DNA of 20,418 bases from an uncultured Oscillospiraceae bacterium (GTDB lineage: Bacteria > Bacillota > Clostridia > Oscillospirales > Acutalibacteraceae), in the NCBI GenBank assembly GCA_900549155.1, contig URNF01000026.1, positions 1 to 20,418 of the forward strand, given 5' to 3'. This document shows positions 7,258 through 16,900 of the stretch, piece by piece. Position 1 is the first letter of the stretch. The number at the start of each line of letters is the position of its first letter. The position numbers were made by a program, and so were the translations under genes. The notes under the pieces are model-generated. The model had not been told where the DNA came from. It worked only from the letters and a program-made list of their open reading frames with translations, and made no database searches.

Positions 7258-7956
7258 TCAGCGCGCGCCGTTGTGGCTGAAGATCACCTTGACGGTGGCA
7301 AACAGAATTTCCAGATCCCGCCGAAAGGAGCGCGTCTCGATGTATTCCACATCATACACGATCTTCTGCTCCGGCTGCAGATCATAGCCGCCGCGCACCT
7401 GTGCAAGACCGGTGAGACCCGGCGTGACCAGCAGGCGCTGACGGAAGCCGTCGATATATTTATCAAACTCATCATAGAACATCGGGCGTTCCGGACGCGG
7501 ACCGACAAGACTCATGTTGCCCGCAAGCACACAGAAAAACTGCGGCAGCTCGTCGAAACGGCATTTGCGCAGGAAAGCACCGACACGGGTCACACGCGGA
7601 TCGTTTTCCGCCGCCCACTGTGCGCCCGTTTTTTCGGCATCCAGCCGCATCGAGCGGAATTTGAGCACCTTGAACGGCTTGCCGTTTTTGCCGAGCCGCT
7701 CCTGCTTATACAGTGCGGGACCGGGCGAATCCAGCCGCACAACGATCGCCAGAATGAGCATCGGCAGCGCCAGAATCACAATCGCCAAAAACGACATCAC
7801 AATGTCAAAAAGGCGCTTGCCGAAACGATAACCGAAGCCGCCTGCCACCTGCCGCACACGCGGCGCAACAAAATGCTCCTTCATGGTTGTCTGCGCGCCG
7901 ATGCGCACCTCGACGGTCTCATCGCCGCAAGGCGCTTTTGAAACAGTATTCTGCAT
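7258..7956 (-). CDS. Initiating polyprenyl-phosphate sugar-1-phosphate transferase (small form)
   Basis: 232 residues; bacterial sugar transferase family (PF02397). It transfers a sugar-1-phosphate from a nucleotide sugar to undecaprenyl phosphate, the first membrane step of capsule, exopolysaccharide or glycoprotein glycan synthesis. Visible: basic KRLFDIVMS followed by a hydrophobic stretch with a central proline (about 47-73), matching the re-entrant membrane helix of monotopic enzymes; GKNGKPFKVLKFRSM; the catalytic Asp135-Glu136 in RFDELPQ; GNMSLVGPRPERP; and TPGLTGLAQVRGGYDL. It lacks the N-terminal multi-pass part of WbaP-like enzymes. No other glycan genes are in view. Start at 7956 is favoured by AAAGGA 10 nt upstream; ATG at 8002 would add 15 basic and hydrophobic residues and cannot be excluded. 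Sugar specificity unknown. Confidence 0.9.
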   Translation of the reverse strand: MQNTVSKAPCGDETVEVRIGAQTTMKEHFVAPRVRQVAGGFGYRFGKRLFDIVMSFLAIVILALPMLILAIVVRLDSPGPALYKQERLGKNGKPFKVLKFRSMRLDAEKTGAQWAAENDPRVTRVGAFLRKCRFDELPQFFCVLAGNMSLVGPRPERPMFYDEFDKYIDGFRQRLLVTPGLTGLAQVRGGYDLQPEQKIVYDVEYIETRSFRRDLEILFATVKVIFSHNGAR

Positions 7957-8035
7957 AATATCTATTTCCTTTGTTTTCTTTTTGAATTTGAAAAAATGCA
8001 TAAGGAACCTTCCGTCCTTTTTACACATACGACCC

Positions 8036-8063
8036 ATTATAGCGGATTTTTAACAAAATGCAA
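8036..8063 (-). promoter_or_regulatory. Second promoter of the sugar transferase-mrp operon
   Basis: Minus strand: TTGCAT (8058-8063), 16 nt, TATAAT (8036-8041). The perfect -10 makes it plausible. It lies 56 nt downstream of the first promoter, giving a tandem arrangement with leaders of about 130 and 75 nt. Confidence 0.55.
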
Positions 8064-8091
8064 GAAAGATTTCAGGTTTGTAACCTTTCGC

Positions 8092-8120
8092 ATTATACCA
8101 CATTCTTCAGTGTTCGTCAA
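8092..8120 (-). promoter_or_regulatory. Main promoter of the sugar transferase-mrp operon
   Basis: Minus strand: TTGACG (8115-8120), 17 nt, TATAAT (8092-8097) preceded by TGG. This is one of the closest matches to sigma-A consensus in the window. It is back to back with the nadE promoter. Confidence 0.8.
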
Positions 8121-8137
8121 TTCCCGTCTGTTTATAC

Positions 8138-8166
8138 TGGACTTTTCAGGGAAAATGGGGTATACT
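8138..8166 (+). promoter_or_regulatory. nadE: Promoter of nadE
   Basis: TGGACT (8138-8143), 17 nt, TATACT (8161-8166), followed by the ribosome site GGGAGG at 8192-8197 and ATG at 8204. The -35 matches four of six consensus bases. I see no obvious repressor palindrome in the divergent gap. Confidence 0.6.
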
Positions 8167-8203
8167 ATTTATCGTAATTTATGGAAAAAACGGGAGGCAC
8201 AGT

Positions 8204-10099
8204 ATGAAGGATGGATTTTTGCGGGTGGCTGCCGCCACACCGTCTATTCGTGTCGCGGATTGCCGATATAACGCCGAACAAATTTTGAAAGAAGCGCTTG
8301 CCGTCTCATCGGACACGGCGGTCTTGGTGTTTCCGGAGCTTTGCGTCACGGGCTACACCTGCGGCGATCTTTTCCTGCAGCCCACGCTGCTGCGGGCAGC
8401 GGAAAACGCCCTTTCTTTCCTGCTGCACAAAACCGCAGGGCTTGACACGGTCATCCTTGTCGGGCTGCCGGTTGCCGACGGTGCGGCACTGTATAACTGC
8501 GCTGCGGTCATGCAGCGCGGCTGCCTTTTGGGACTGGTGCCGAAAATGCACATCCCCACCTATTCTGAATTCTATGAGGGGCGGCATTTCACTGCCGGTG
8601 ACAGCGTGCCGCGCGCCTTTACCTTTGCGGGACAGCAGACCATGCTCGGCGCAGCGCAGATCTTTGCCTGCCGCGAGATGCCCGCTTTCCGTCTCGGCGT
8701 GGAGATCTGCGAGGATCTTTGGGTCGGCGAACAGCCCTCGCAAAAGCTCGTCGCTGCGGGTGCGACCGTTATCGCCAATCTTTCCGCAAGCGACGAAAGC
8801 ATCGGCAAGGGCGCCTATCGGCGGCAGCTGGTGAGCATGCAGTCCGCAAGACTTTCCTGCGCCTACGTCTATGCCGATGCCGGTGAGGGCGAGTCCACCA
8901 CCGACCTCATTTTCTCCGGTCACAATCTCATCGGCGAAAACGGTGTCATTCTTGCGGAAAGCAAGCGTTTCACCGTCGGCAGCATCAGCGCCGATGTGGA
9001 TCTTGAGCGTCTGCTTTTTGATCGGCGGCGCATCACCACCTGTCAGAACGGACAGCCGATGCCGACGGTCTCTTTTTCGTTCCCGCTGCGTTCCTTGACG
9101 CTGAACCGCAAATTCGACAAATACCCGTTTGTGCCCCAGGACACAAACGACCGCACCGCGCGCGCCGAGGAGATCCTCACCATGCAGGCGACCGGTCTTG
9201 CGGGACGTCTCCGCCACACGCACGCCCGCACAGTGGTCGGGCTTTCGGGCGGGCTGGATTCCGCGCTGGCGCTGCTTGTGATCTGTCGTGCCTATGACAT
9301 GCTGGGACTTTCCCGCCGCGACATTCACACCGTCACCATGCCCTGCTTCGGCACGACGGGCAGAACACTCGGCAATGCCCGCACGCTGGCGCAGGCGACC
9401 GGCACGACGCTGCACGAGATCGACATCGCTCCCGCCGTGCGGCAGCACCTCGCCGACATCGGACATGACGAGACTACGCTGGATGTCACCTATGAAAACG
9501 CACAGGCGCGCGAGCGCACACAGGTGCTCATGGACATCGCCAACAAATACGGCGCACTCGTCATCGGCACAGGCGACCTTTCCGAGCTGGCGCTCGGCTG
9601 GGCGACCTACAACGGCGATCATATGTCCATGTACGGCGTCAACGCGTCCGTTCCGAAAACGCTGGTGCGGTATCTTGTGGATCACGAAGCACGGCGCATC
9701 GGCGGCGAAACGGGACATGCCCTTTTCGACATTCTCGCAACGCCCGTCAGCCCCGAGCTGCTGCCGTCGAAGGACGGCGAAATTTCGCAGCAGACCGAGG
9801 AGCTGGTCGGCCCGTATATGCTGCACGACTTTTTCCTGTACTATATGATCCGTTTCGGCTTTCCGCCTGCGAAGATCTATCGCATTGCCTGTGAGACCTT
9901 TGCCGACGAGACCACCCCTGCCGTCATCAAGCACTGGCTGCAGACCTTCGTGCGCCGCTTTTTTGCACAGCAGTTCAAGCGCTCCTGCCTGCCGGACGGC
10001 CCCAAGGTGGGCAGCGTGACGCTGTCCCCGCGCGGCGATTGGCGCATGCCGTCCGACGCTGTGGCGACCCTGTGGCTGCAACAGCTTGAGGAGCTGTAA
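8204..10099 (+). CDS. nadE: Glutamine-dependent NAD+ synthetase
   Basis: 631 residues; makes NAD+ from deamido-NAD+, ATP and glutamine in the cytoplasm. The N-terminal half is a nitrilase-fold glutaminase with the triad Glu45 (VLVFPELCVTGY), Lys114 (LVPKMHIP) and Cys169 (RLGVEICEDLW). The C-terminal half is the ATP-pyrophosphatase synthetase with the PP-loop VGLSGGLDSALAL (345-357), later GALVIGTGDLSELALGW and GVNASVPKTLVRYLV. Length fits the two-domain enzyme. ATG at 8204 is 6 nt after GGGAGG. It is followed 12 nt later by a small gene, probably in the same transcript. Confidence 0.97.
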   Translation: MKDGFLRVAAATPSIRVADCRYNAEQILKEALAVSSDTAVLVFPELCVTGYTCGDLFLQPTLLRAAENALSFLLHKTAGLDTVILVGLPVADGAALYNCAAVMQRGCLLGLVPKMHIPTYSEFYEGRHFTAGDSVPRAFTFAGQQTMLGAAQIFACREMPAFRLGVEICEDLWVGEQPSQKLVAAGATVIANLSASDESIGKGAYRRQLVSMQSARLSCAYVYADAGEGESTTDLIFSGHNLIGENGVILAESKRFTVGSISADVDLERLLFDRRRITTCQNGQPMPTVSFSFPLRSLTLNRKFDKYPFVPQDTNDRTARAEEILTMQATGLAGRLRHTHARTVVGLSGGLDSALALLVICRAYDMLGLSRRDIHTVTMPCFGTTGRTLGNARTLAQATGTTLHEIDIAPAVRQHLADIGHDETTLDVTYENAQARERTQVLMDIANKYGALVIGTGDLSELALGWATYNGDHMSMYGVNASVPKTLVRYLVDHEARRIGGETGHALFDILATPVSPELLPSKDGEISQQTEELVGPYMLHDFFLYYMIRFGFPPAKIYRIACETFADETTPAVIKHWLQTFVRRFFAQQFKRSCLPDGPKVGSVTLSPRGDWRMPSDAVATLWLQQLEEL

Positions 10100-10111
10100 A
10101 GAGGTGCGGCT

Positions 10112-10612
10112 GTGACAACCGTCCGACAGGGTGACTGCGTGTTTTCCGTCGATGTGGAAAACACCGAGAAATACTATGCGGCACAAGCACTTTGCGATTG
10201 TCCCTATTGCCGCAATTATTATGCGCAGATCGCAAGCGCTCTCCCGCAGCTTTCCGCCTTTTTGCGTGTCTTCGGCGCTGACGCCTTGCGCCCCGACGAG
10301 GTGTCGAGCATCGAGGTCGGGGATCACATCGCATATCTCAGCGTAGACTATACCGTCTGCGGAACAATCGACGCAATGCCGCAAAATGAGACGGACATTT
10401 GCGGCGACCCGCCCATACACGTTGCGTTCACCGACGGCTTTGTTTCCAAAAACGTGCAGGCAGAAGCCTATTTCACGGTCTCCGTCACAGATCTTTCGCT
10501 CCCGTGGATGTTGGACGAACCGTTTCCGACAGCTGCGTGGGAACGAGTGTCGGCAAAAATCAAACGCCTTTTCCGCAAAGTCGGCAAGACCCGCAAAAGC
10601 ACCTCTCCGTAA
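10112..10612 (+). CDS. Small protein of unknown function with a Cys cluster, downstream of nadE
   Basis: 166 residues, GTG start preceded by GAGGTG at about 10101-10106. I do not recognise the family with certainty. The notable motif is CDCPYCRNYY (Cys28, Cys30, Cys33), which could bind zinc or another metal; further cysteines lie at 9 and in VCGT and DICGD. The C-terminus is basic (IKRLFRKVGKTRKS). There is no signal peptide or membrane segment, so it is probably cytoplasmic. The gene starts 12 nt after the nadE stop and its own stop codon lies within the loop of the terminator, so it is the last gene of a nadE operon. A role linked to NAD metabolism is only a guess from position. Confidence 0.85.
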   Translation: MTTVRQGDCVFSVDVENTEKYYAAQALCDCPYCRNYYAQIASALPQLSAFLRVFGADALRPDEVSSIEVGDHIAYLSVDYTVCGTIDAMPQNETDICGDPPIHVAFTDGFVSKNVQAEAYFTVSVTDLSLPWMLDEPFPTAAWERVSAKIKRLFRKVGKTRKSTSP

Positions 10613-10627
10613 CGAGAGGTGCTTTTT
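10595..10627 (+). terminator. Intrinsic terminator of the nadE operon
   Basis: Stem GCACCTCTC (10599-10607) with GAGAGGTGC (10614-10622), loop CGTAAC containing the stop codon of the preceding gene, then five T. Flanking A4 on the left pairs with the T run and extends the stem. Confidence 0.92.
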
Positions 10628-10720
10628 GCAGCGTCCCCCGAAACCGCTGAACACCGCACTTGTCAAATCCCCCTGTCACCCACTCCCACCGTTTTTCCGC
10701 CTGCGCCGTTCCCCTTTTTG

Positions 10721-10769
10721 TATATGGTATACTGCTGGTATACTTAGTATATCAGCGATATACCGTATA
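10721..10769. promoter_or_regulatory. Long imperfect palindrome, orphan copy of the TetR-promoter element
   Basis: Left half GGTATACTGCTGGTATACT (10726-10744), one central T, then right half AGTATATCAGCGATATACC (10746-10764); 16 of 19 positions are complementary, and four more pairs (TATA with TATA) extend it to 10721-10769. Positions 10724-10753 match 18332-18361 at the TetR promoter in 29 of 30 bases, same orientation. It also contains TGGTATACT twice, the extended -10 form used elsewhere in the window. On the minus strand TTGCTA-N16-TATACT is also present, so it could be a promoter in either direction. No gene starts beside it. Confidence 0.7.
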
Positions 10770-10894
10770 GCAACATAACAACAAAAGCGGTTATCCGAGA
10801 GAAGACGGGATACGCATGAGCGCGAATGCGCAGGCTGCGGATACGTGCGTGCAGGACCGTCTTGTCTGCGGGCGGCGGACGAGCGACAACAGGC

Positions 10895-10934
10895 AAAAGT
10901 CAGCACCCCCGTCACGTTCCCGTGACGGGGGTGC
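10895..10934 (-). terminator. Terminator of the GH78 gene
   Basis: Perfect 14-bp stem GCACCCCCGTCACG (10903-10916) with CGTGACGGGGGTGC (10921-10934). The loop reads GGAA on the minus strand, a GNRA tetraloop. The T tract on the minus strand is short (TTTT after a 4-nt gap), so the very strong stem must do most of the work. It begins 28 nt after the stop codon. Confidence 0.8.
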
Positions 10935-10961
10935 CGATGTATGTAGAGAGAGAACTGCAGA

Positions 10962-13900
10962 TTAACCGTTTGTGTAATTGGTCGTATAGGCGTTGCCGTA
11001 CAGCACCGTACCGTCTTCCAACTGCACATAAGCACGTGTCGTGACATCCATGCCGAAGCCGCCTTCCACCTTGTCGAGGTTGACGATGCACGCCGACATA
11101 TCCACATATTCCGTGCAATAGTCATAATACACATCGCGCTCTTTGACGCTGACCTTCTGGATATACTGCGACTGCGCAGCAAGCTCCGTCGTCAGATCGT
11201 CTTCGCCGATCACGCTTGCCGCGCCGATCAGCACGCCATAGTCGGCGACCGCTTTTTCCTCACCGTTCACCCACATATACCGCGCGCCGTCCTTTTCGTA
11301 GGCATAGGCACGGTGGACAAAGCGTAGACCTTTCTTCACGGCGTTCACGGATGTGCCGATCGGCGCAATGTTGCCGGATACCGCGCGGTTGCCGACGAAT
11401 GCAGCGTGCAGCAGACCGCCGCCGGTGGTCTCCACCATGAAGGCGTTGCCGTCGCCGTCCTGCCGCCAGCCGACACGCTGCGGCATGGTCAGCGTACCGT
11501 CGGTATCCTCGGCATAGAAGCCGCCCGCGGAAAGCTGATAGCCGGTCTTCGGCGTGATCGCCAGCGTATAGCGATAGCCGTTTTCTGTCTTTTCCACATC
11601 GATGATCGTGGCGATACCGCCGCGATACGGCAGCACGGTCGGATCCTCGGTCTGCGGCGTCAGAAGATCGGCGGCATTGCCGTCCTGATCGAGCGCCTTC
11701 AGATGGATGTTGCCGATGGAGTGCACCACCGCGGAAACGCCGTATGCCAATGTGCCTGCGTCGAGTGCCGCGATCTCCTCGTCATAGCTCTTGATGACGG
11801 TGTCCGTTCCGTAGTTATAGATCCACACCTTGCAGTGTGTACCGACGACCTGCACCTTGACACTGATACGGTCAGGCAGCTTTTCGGAGAACGTCTCGGT
11901 CTGCCAATGATTGTACATGTCCCGTCCGGCGTCTTTTCTGTCGGATACAATATTTTCACCGGCAGAGATCGTGATGCCGCCCTGTCCGATCGCGACAAAG
12001 CCCTGTTCCGTGCTGATGGAATAGTAGCTGCCCGTGAACTTGCCGGGAGTCGCCTGACGGAAGCCGAGGATCGCGGCACCGAAGGTGGCGGTGTCAAACC
12101 GCACATCAAAGGTGGTTTCGAAATGCGAAAGGCTGATCTCTTCACCGTCGGAATTCAGCGGCACCAGCGAGTCGATCTTGCGGAACACCTCGCCCCACGT
12201 CTTCTTCGTATCGCGTTTTAACCATCCGTCGGATGCCACCCAGGCGCTGTAGGCGTCGGTGGGACCGCCGTAGACATCGTCGGTGTCCGTGTTACCGGAA
12301 ATGCCGACCTGCCCATAGACAGCCTCGCGGTTGTAATAAAGATGGAACTTGTCGGTCAGCGTGACGGAAACATCGTCATAATCGAAGGTTTCCGCTGCCG
12401 TCTTTTGCGTTGCTGCCGTAAGCAGCGGATAGGCGTTGAACACAAAGCGGAATTCGCCGGAGGTCGCCTCAAACACGGCAAGCCCGTCCTCTTTGCCGAC
12501 AAACGCGATGCCGTCCGCGTCGAGCGTCGCCGCATCGGCAGCAACACCGTTCACGGCAAATTCACCGAATGTCGACTGTTCGAGTTCGATTTTCGCCGTC
12601 ATATTGGCGGGGATGCGCACCGTGTAGGCATAGGTGCCGTCCGCCTGCAGCGCCCAGGCGCTTTCGATCTTGCCGTTTACCGAGTCATAGCTGCCGGAAA
12701 CATGCGTCAGCGACGCGTCCACCTTCGGCGCGATCAGCGCCTTTGTGTAGCCCGCTTCCAACGGCTGTATGCCCAAAACGGAAGAATAGAGATAGGCACC
12801 TGCGCTGCCGTAGGAATAATGGTTGAAGGAGTTCATATCCGCATCGCCGAAGCCGCTTGCGATCGAATAGGAGTTCCAGCGCTCCCACATGGTGGTCGCG
12901 CCCTGCTTGACCGAATACAGCCAGGAGGGATTGTTCTCCTGCATCAGCAGCTTATAGGCAAGATCATTCATGTCCAGCTCTGCCAGCGTCTCCAGGATGA
13001 TGGAGGTGCCCATGAAGCCGGTGTTGATGCGGTTGCCGTTGTCAACGATCGCCTTGCGCAGCGCTTTCTTGCCGCGCTGCCATGCCGCATCGTCGGTATA
13101 TAGGTGCAGCTTCAGTGCAAACAGATAGGACGTCTGCTGATTCTTCATGTTGAGGTCGCCGTTTTCATCAAGGAACTTCTCTCTGAAGAAACCGAGATGG
13201 CGCTGCTCCATAGCGGCGTATTTTTCCGCTTCATCGGTCTTACCGAGCACCGTCGCCATTTCCTGCATGACCTGTGTATCCCAAATGGTGTACACATAGC
13301 TGATGAAATTGACCATCTGACTGTCGTTGGTCGTCGTCGACAGCCAATCGCCGAACTGCTGACCGATGCGCTCCGCACCGCAGGTATACAGATAGTCCAT
13401 ATACTTGGTCATGGACGGCCAGTATTCTTCCATCAGCGAGGTGTCGCCGTATTGCCGATAATATCTGTAAGGAATGAGGATGCCCGCATCGGCATAGCCG
13501 CCGACGCCCGCCCAGGCGGAGCCGTCCGCATTGGCAAACGGCAGCGTGTTGCCGTAGGCGCCGTCAGACGCCTGTCCGTCTGCAAGTGTTTTCATGAAGT
13601 TGCGCGAGAACGCCTTCACATCGGCGTTGTACATGCCGGTGGCGGCAAAGAAGTTCTGATCGCCACTGTAGCCGAGACGCTCGTCACGCTGCGGGCAGTC
13701 GGTCGCCTGACCGAAATAGTTGCTGTACTGACTCCATTTGATGTTGCTGTACAGCTGATTGAGCAATGCGCTAGAAGATATGAATGTGCCGCTGTCCTGT
13801 TCCTTTGTGATGGACGTCAGCGTCTCACCGCTCACCTTGTGAACGGTGATGTCCGCCGATGCCGTGATCTCCAGATAGCGGAAGCCGTAGTAGGTCACGG

Positions 13901-16900
13901 TCGGATGATAGGTCTCCTGTCCGTTGCCGCTGCAGATATACACGGTTTTTGCCGGTGCATTGCGCAGGTTGGCGGTATAGACACTGCCCTCCGGACCATC
14001 GTTGCCGCGAGAGTAAAGTCCGTTGTTGTCATTGAGCATTTCCGCATGCCGCACCAGGATCTCTGTGCCGCGCGCAGCCGAAACGGTGAACTTTTCCCAT
14101 CCGGCGGCGTTCTGCCCGAGATCGACGACCGCGCGCTGACCCGCTTTCAGTTCAAACGCTTCATCGCCGTAGGTCGCAAGCGGCACGATCTTGCCGTATT
14201 GCGTGTCCGCAACGGCATTTTCCACGGTCTCATACACGACGACCTTCTGCGCATGGCGCTCAAGATCGTCCCGCACATAGATACTGCCGCCGTTGCGGGC
14301 GGTGACGGTTGCGGACACCGTCTGAATGTTTGCCGACAGCCAGGACGAGGTGTCAAAGCCGTTTTCGCGGTAGCTGACATCCGCCGTTGCATCATAGGCC
14401 TCGCCCTGATAGATGTCGCCGGAAAGCACCGGACCGGTGCGTGCGGTCATCCAGCTCTTGTCGGTCACGACCCACTCCGTGGTGCCGTCGGTATAAGTGA
14501 TCAGCACCTTTGCCAAAAGCGACAGCGGTGCAGTCGGCTCGATGGAGTAATACATCTGCAGAAGCGACGCCCAACCGTCATTCAGCGAAACCGCGACGGT
14601 GTTTTCGCCCTGCTGCATCAGCTTCGTGATGTCATAGGCATCATATTCCAGGCGTTTTTCTTCCAGCGTCCAGCCCGGCGTCAGCACCTCGTTGCGCAGC
14701 GTGGCAACGGACGTGCCGTTGATGAACGCCGTGTACATACCGTAGGAGGTGATGTACAGACGCGCGTTTGCGATCTCCTTCTCGGCATTCACCGTGCGGC
14801 GCAGCGTGGCCGTGCCGTTGTGCACCATCGTGGTCGCATAATCCTTATCCGAGCCGAGATGGATCTTTCCGTCCTGAATTTTTCCGCGATACAGCGGATT
14901 GAAGCGCTCGCCGTCATAATCGAACAACACCTTGTCGGTGCCGGTTGCCACCGCCTTGAGGTTGTCGAGCGTGAATTCCTCACCGCTTGCGCAGCGCGTA
15001 CCGAACCGCATCGGCGCAAACGAGAGCGAAAGACCTGCGATCTCCCGTGTGTCGACAAGGTCATCGCCGACATACGTCTTTATCGCCGTGCCGTCCACAT
15101 AAATCTTCACATGAACGCCGGACTTCATCTGCGTGGGCGTCACATAGGAAGTGATGTTCACATTGTCCAGCGCGTTGAAATTGCCGCCGATGCAGGTATG
15201 CGGGCGCAGGATGACCGCATCGTCATAGGCGATGAACTGCCACATGGCATAGTTTTTGGTATCAGTCATGGCAAAGCACAGCGATGCCGTCGACTGGATC
15301 ACCGCCACATCCGCCTCAAAGGTATACGGATCCACATATTCTGCCAGCGGCTTGTTCAGTCCGTCGCGCACCTCATCGAGCGACTCGGAGAAATACTCCT
15401 CACCGAACCAGCCTCTGAGACTGCCGTCCTCAAGATAGGTCGTGAAAGTACCGTTTTCGACGCGCGAATTGCTGTTTTTGAATGTCGGCTTCGAGGTTTC
15501 GAAGTCATAGGAAACAAGCGTCGTGCCGCTTTTGTTTCTGCTGTAGTCGGTCACCGTCAGGTTGTCGAGAACGAAGTTTTCGTTCGTCGCACCGCGTACA
15601 CCGAGCTCGCGCAGGGACGCCGTGACATTAAGCGGAGCAAGCGCGATCTCGGAGATCAGCGTGCCGTTTATATAAGTCTTGACAACCTCATCATTCAGCT
15701 CCACACGCAGATGGAACCCGTTTTCCGAAAGGTCGGTGTAGCTTTCCGTATCCTTCGCAAATTCCACCCACGAGGTCGTGCGCCACTGCCATTCATAGCC
15801 GGCATCGTAGTAGTGCGGCTTCAGAAGATAGTTGCCGCTGTATTTCACGATCTGCCACATGAGCGTTTTGTTCGTGACCGCACGCCCCTCGCCGAGGATC
15901 AGACTGAAAGCGCCGTCCATTTTGAGGATGTCCACATCCACAGCATAATCCGTGTCCATGACCTGCCCCAGCTCATCGAGCTTTTCGGAGAAATACTCCT
16001 CGCCGAACCAGGTCCTGCCGCTGCCGTCCTCAAGATAGGTCGTGAAAGCGCCGTTTTCGACGCGCGAATTGCTGTTCTTGAACGTCGGCGTCGAGGTCTC
16101 AAAATCATAGGACACAAGTGCGATGCCGTCTGCGTTGCCGCTGTAATCGGTCACCGTCAGATTGTCGAGAACGAAGTTTTCGTTCGTCGCACCGCGCACG
16201 CCGAGCACGCGCAGGGACGCCGTGACATTGAGGGGCGCAAGCTCCACCTCGGAGATCAGCGTACCGTTTATGTAGGTCTTGATCTCTTTGTCATTCACCG
16301 TCACGCGCAGATGGAAACCGTTTTCCGAAAGATCGGCATAGGTCTCGGCATCCTTTGCAAATTCCGCCCACGAGGTCGTGCGCCATTGCCACTGATACCC
16401 CGCATCATAGTAGTGCGGCTTCAAAAGATAGTTGCCGCTGTACTTCACGATCTGCCACATGAGCGTTTTGTTCGTGACGGCGCGCCCCTCGCCGAGGATC
16501 AGGCTGAAAGCGCCGTCCATTTTGAGGATGTCCATATCCACGGCATAGTTGACCGCATATGCTTCATCCGTTTCCTCATCCCATGCCTCACGCAGGGAGA
16601 TCCACGAAGCGCCGTCGGTCATGTCCGTGTTCAGAAATCCCGTCTCAAAGGTGTTATCCTTTGCCGTATAGACTTCTCCGTCGGATGCCCACACCGTCAG
16701 CGTCCAGAGATATGCCGTGCAGTCCTGCAGGGCTTCACCGGCATAGAGAATGTCCGATGTGTCCGACGAGGATACCTTGTCCGTATCCCACACCGTCTTC
16801 TGACTGTCTTTCTCGGTGACGACGATGCGGTAATCTGTCTGCCGCTGCCCCGTTGTCTCCGAGGCAAGACGCCAGCCGAAACGCGGCGTTTCGTCGATCG

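Larger units (their letters stand above)
10628..10961. other. Intergenic gap: pyrimidine-rich stretch, orphan operator-like palindrome, terminator
   Basis: No gene is supported here. From 10671 to 10720 the plus strand is about 80% pyrimidine (10 purines in 50 by hand count). The palindromic element follows (10721-10769), then about 130 nt without recognisable structure, then the terminator of the rhamnosidase gene (10895-10934). A short reading frame from ATG 10816 on the plus strand has no convincing ribosome site and runs through that terminator, so it is not called. Confidence 0.7.

Noticed and set aside
8306..10666. A 786-codon open frame on the minus strand opposite nadE
   Set aside because: NadE is unmistakable on the plus strand; the antisense frame has no family pattern and spans two genes and a terminator.
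10816..10964. A small plus-strand frame downstream of the orphan palindrome
   Set aside because: No clear ribosome site, it crosses the strong rhamnosidase terminator and encodes a low-information Arg/Asp-rich peptide.
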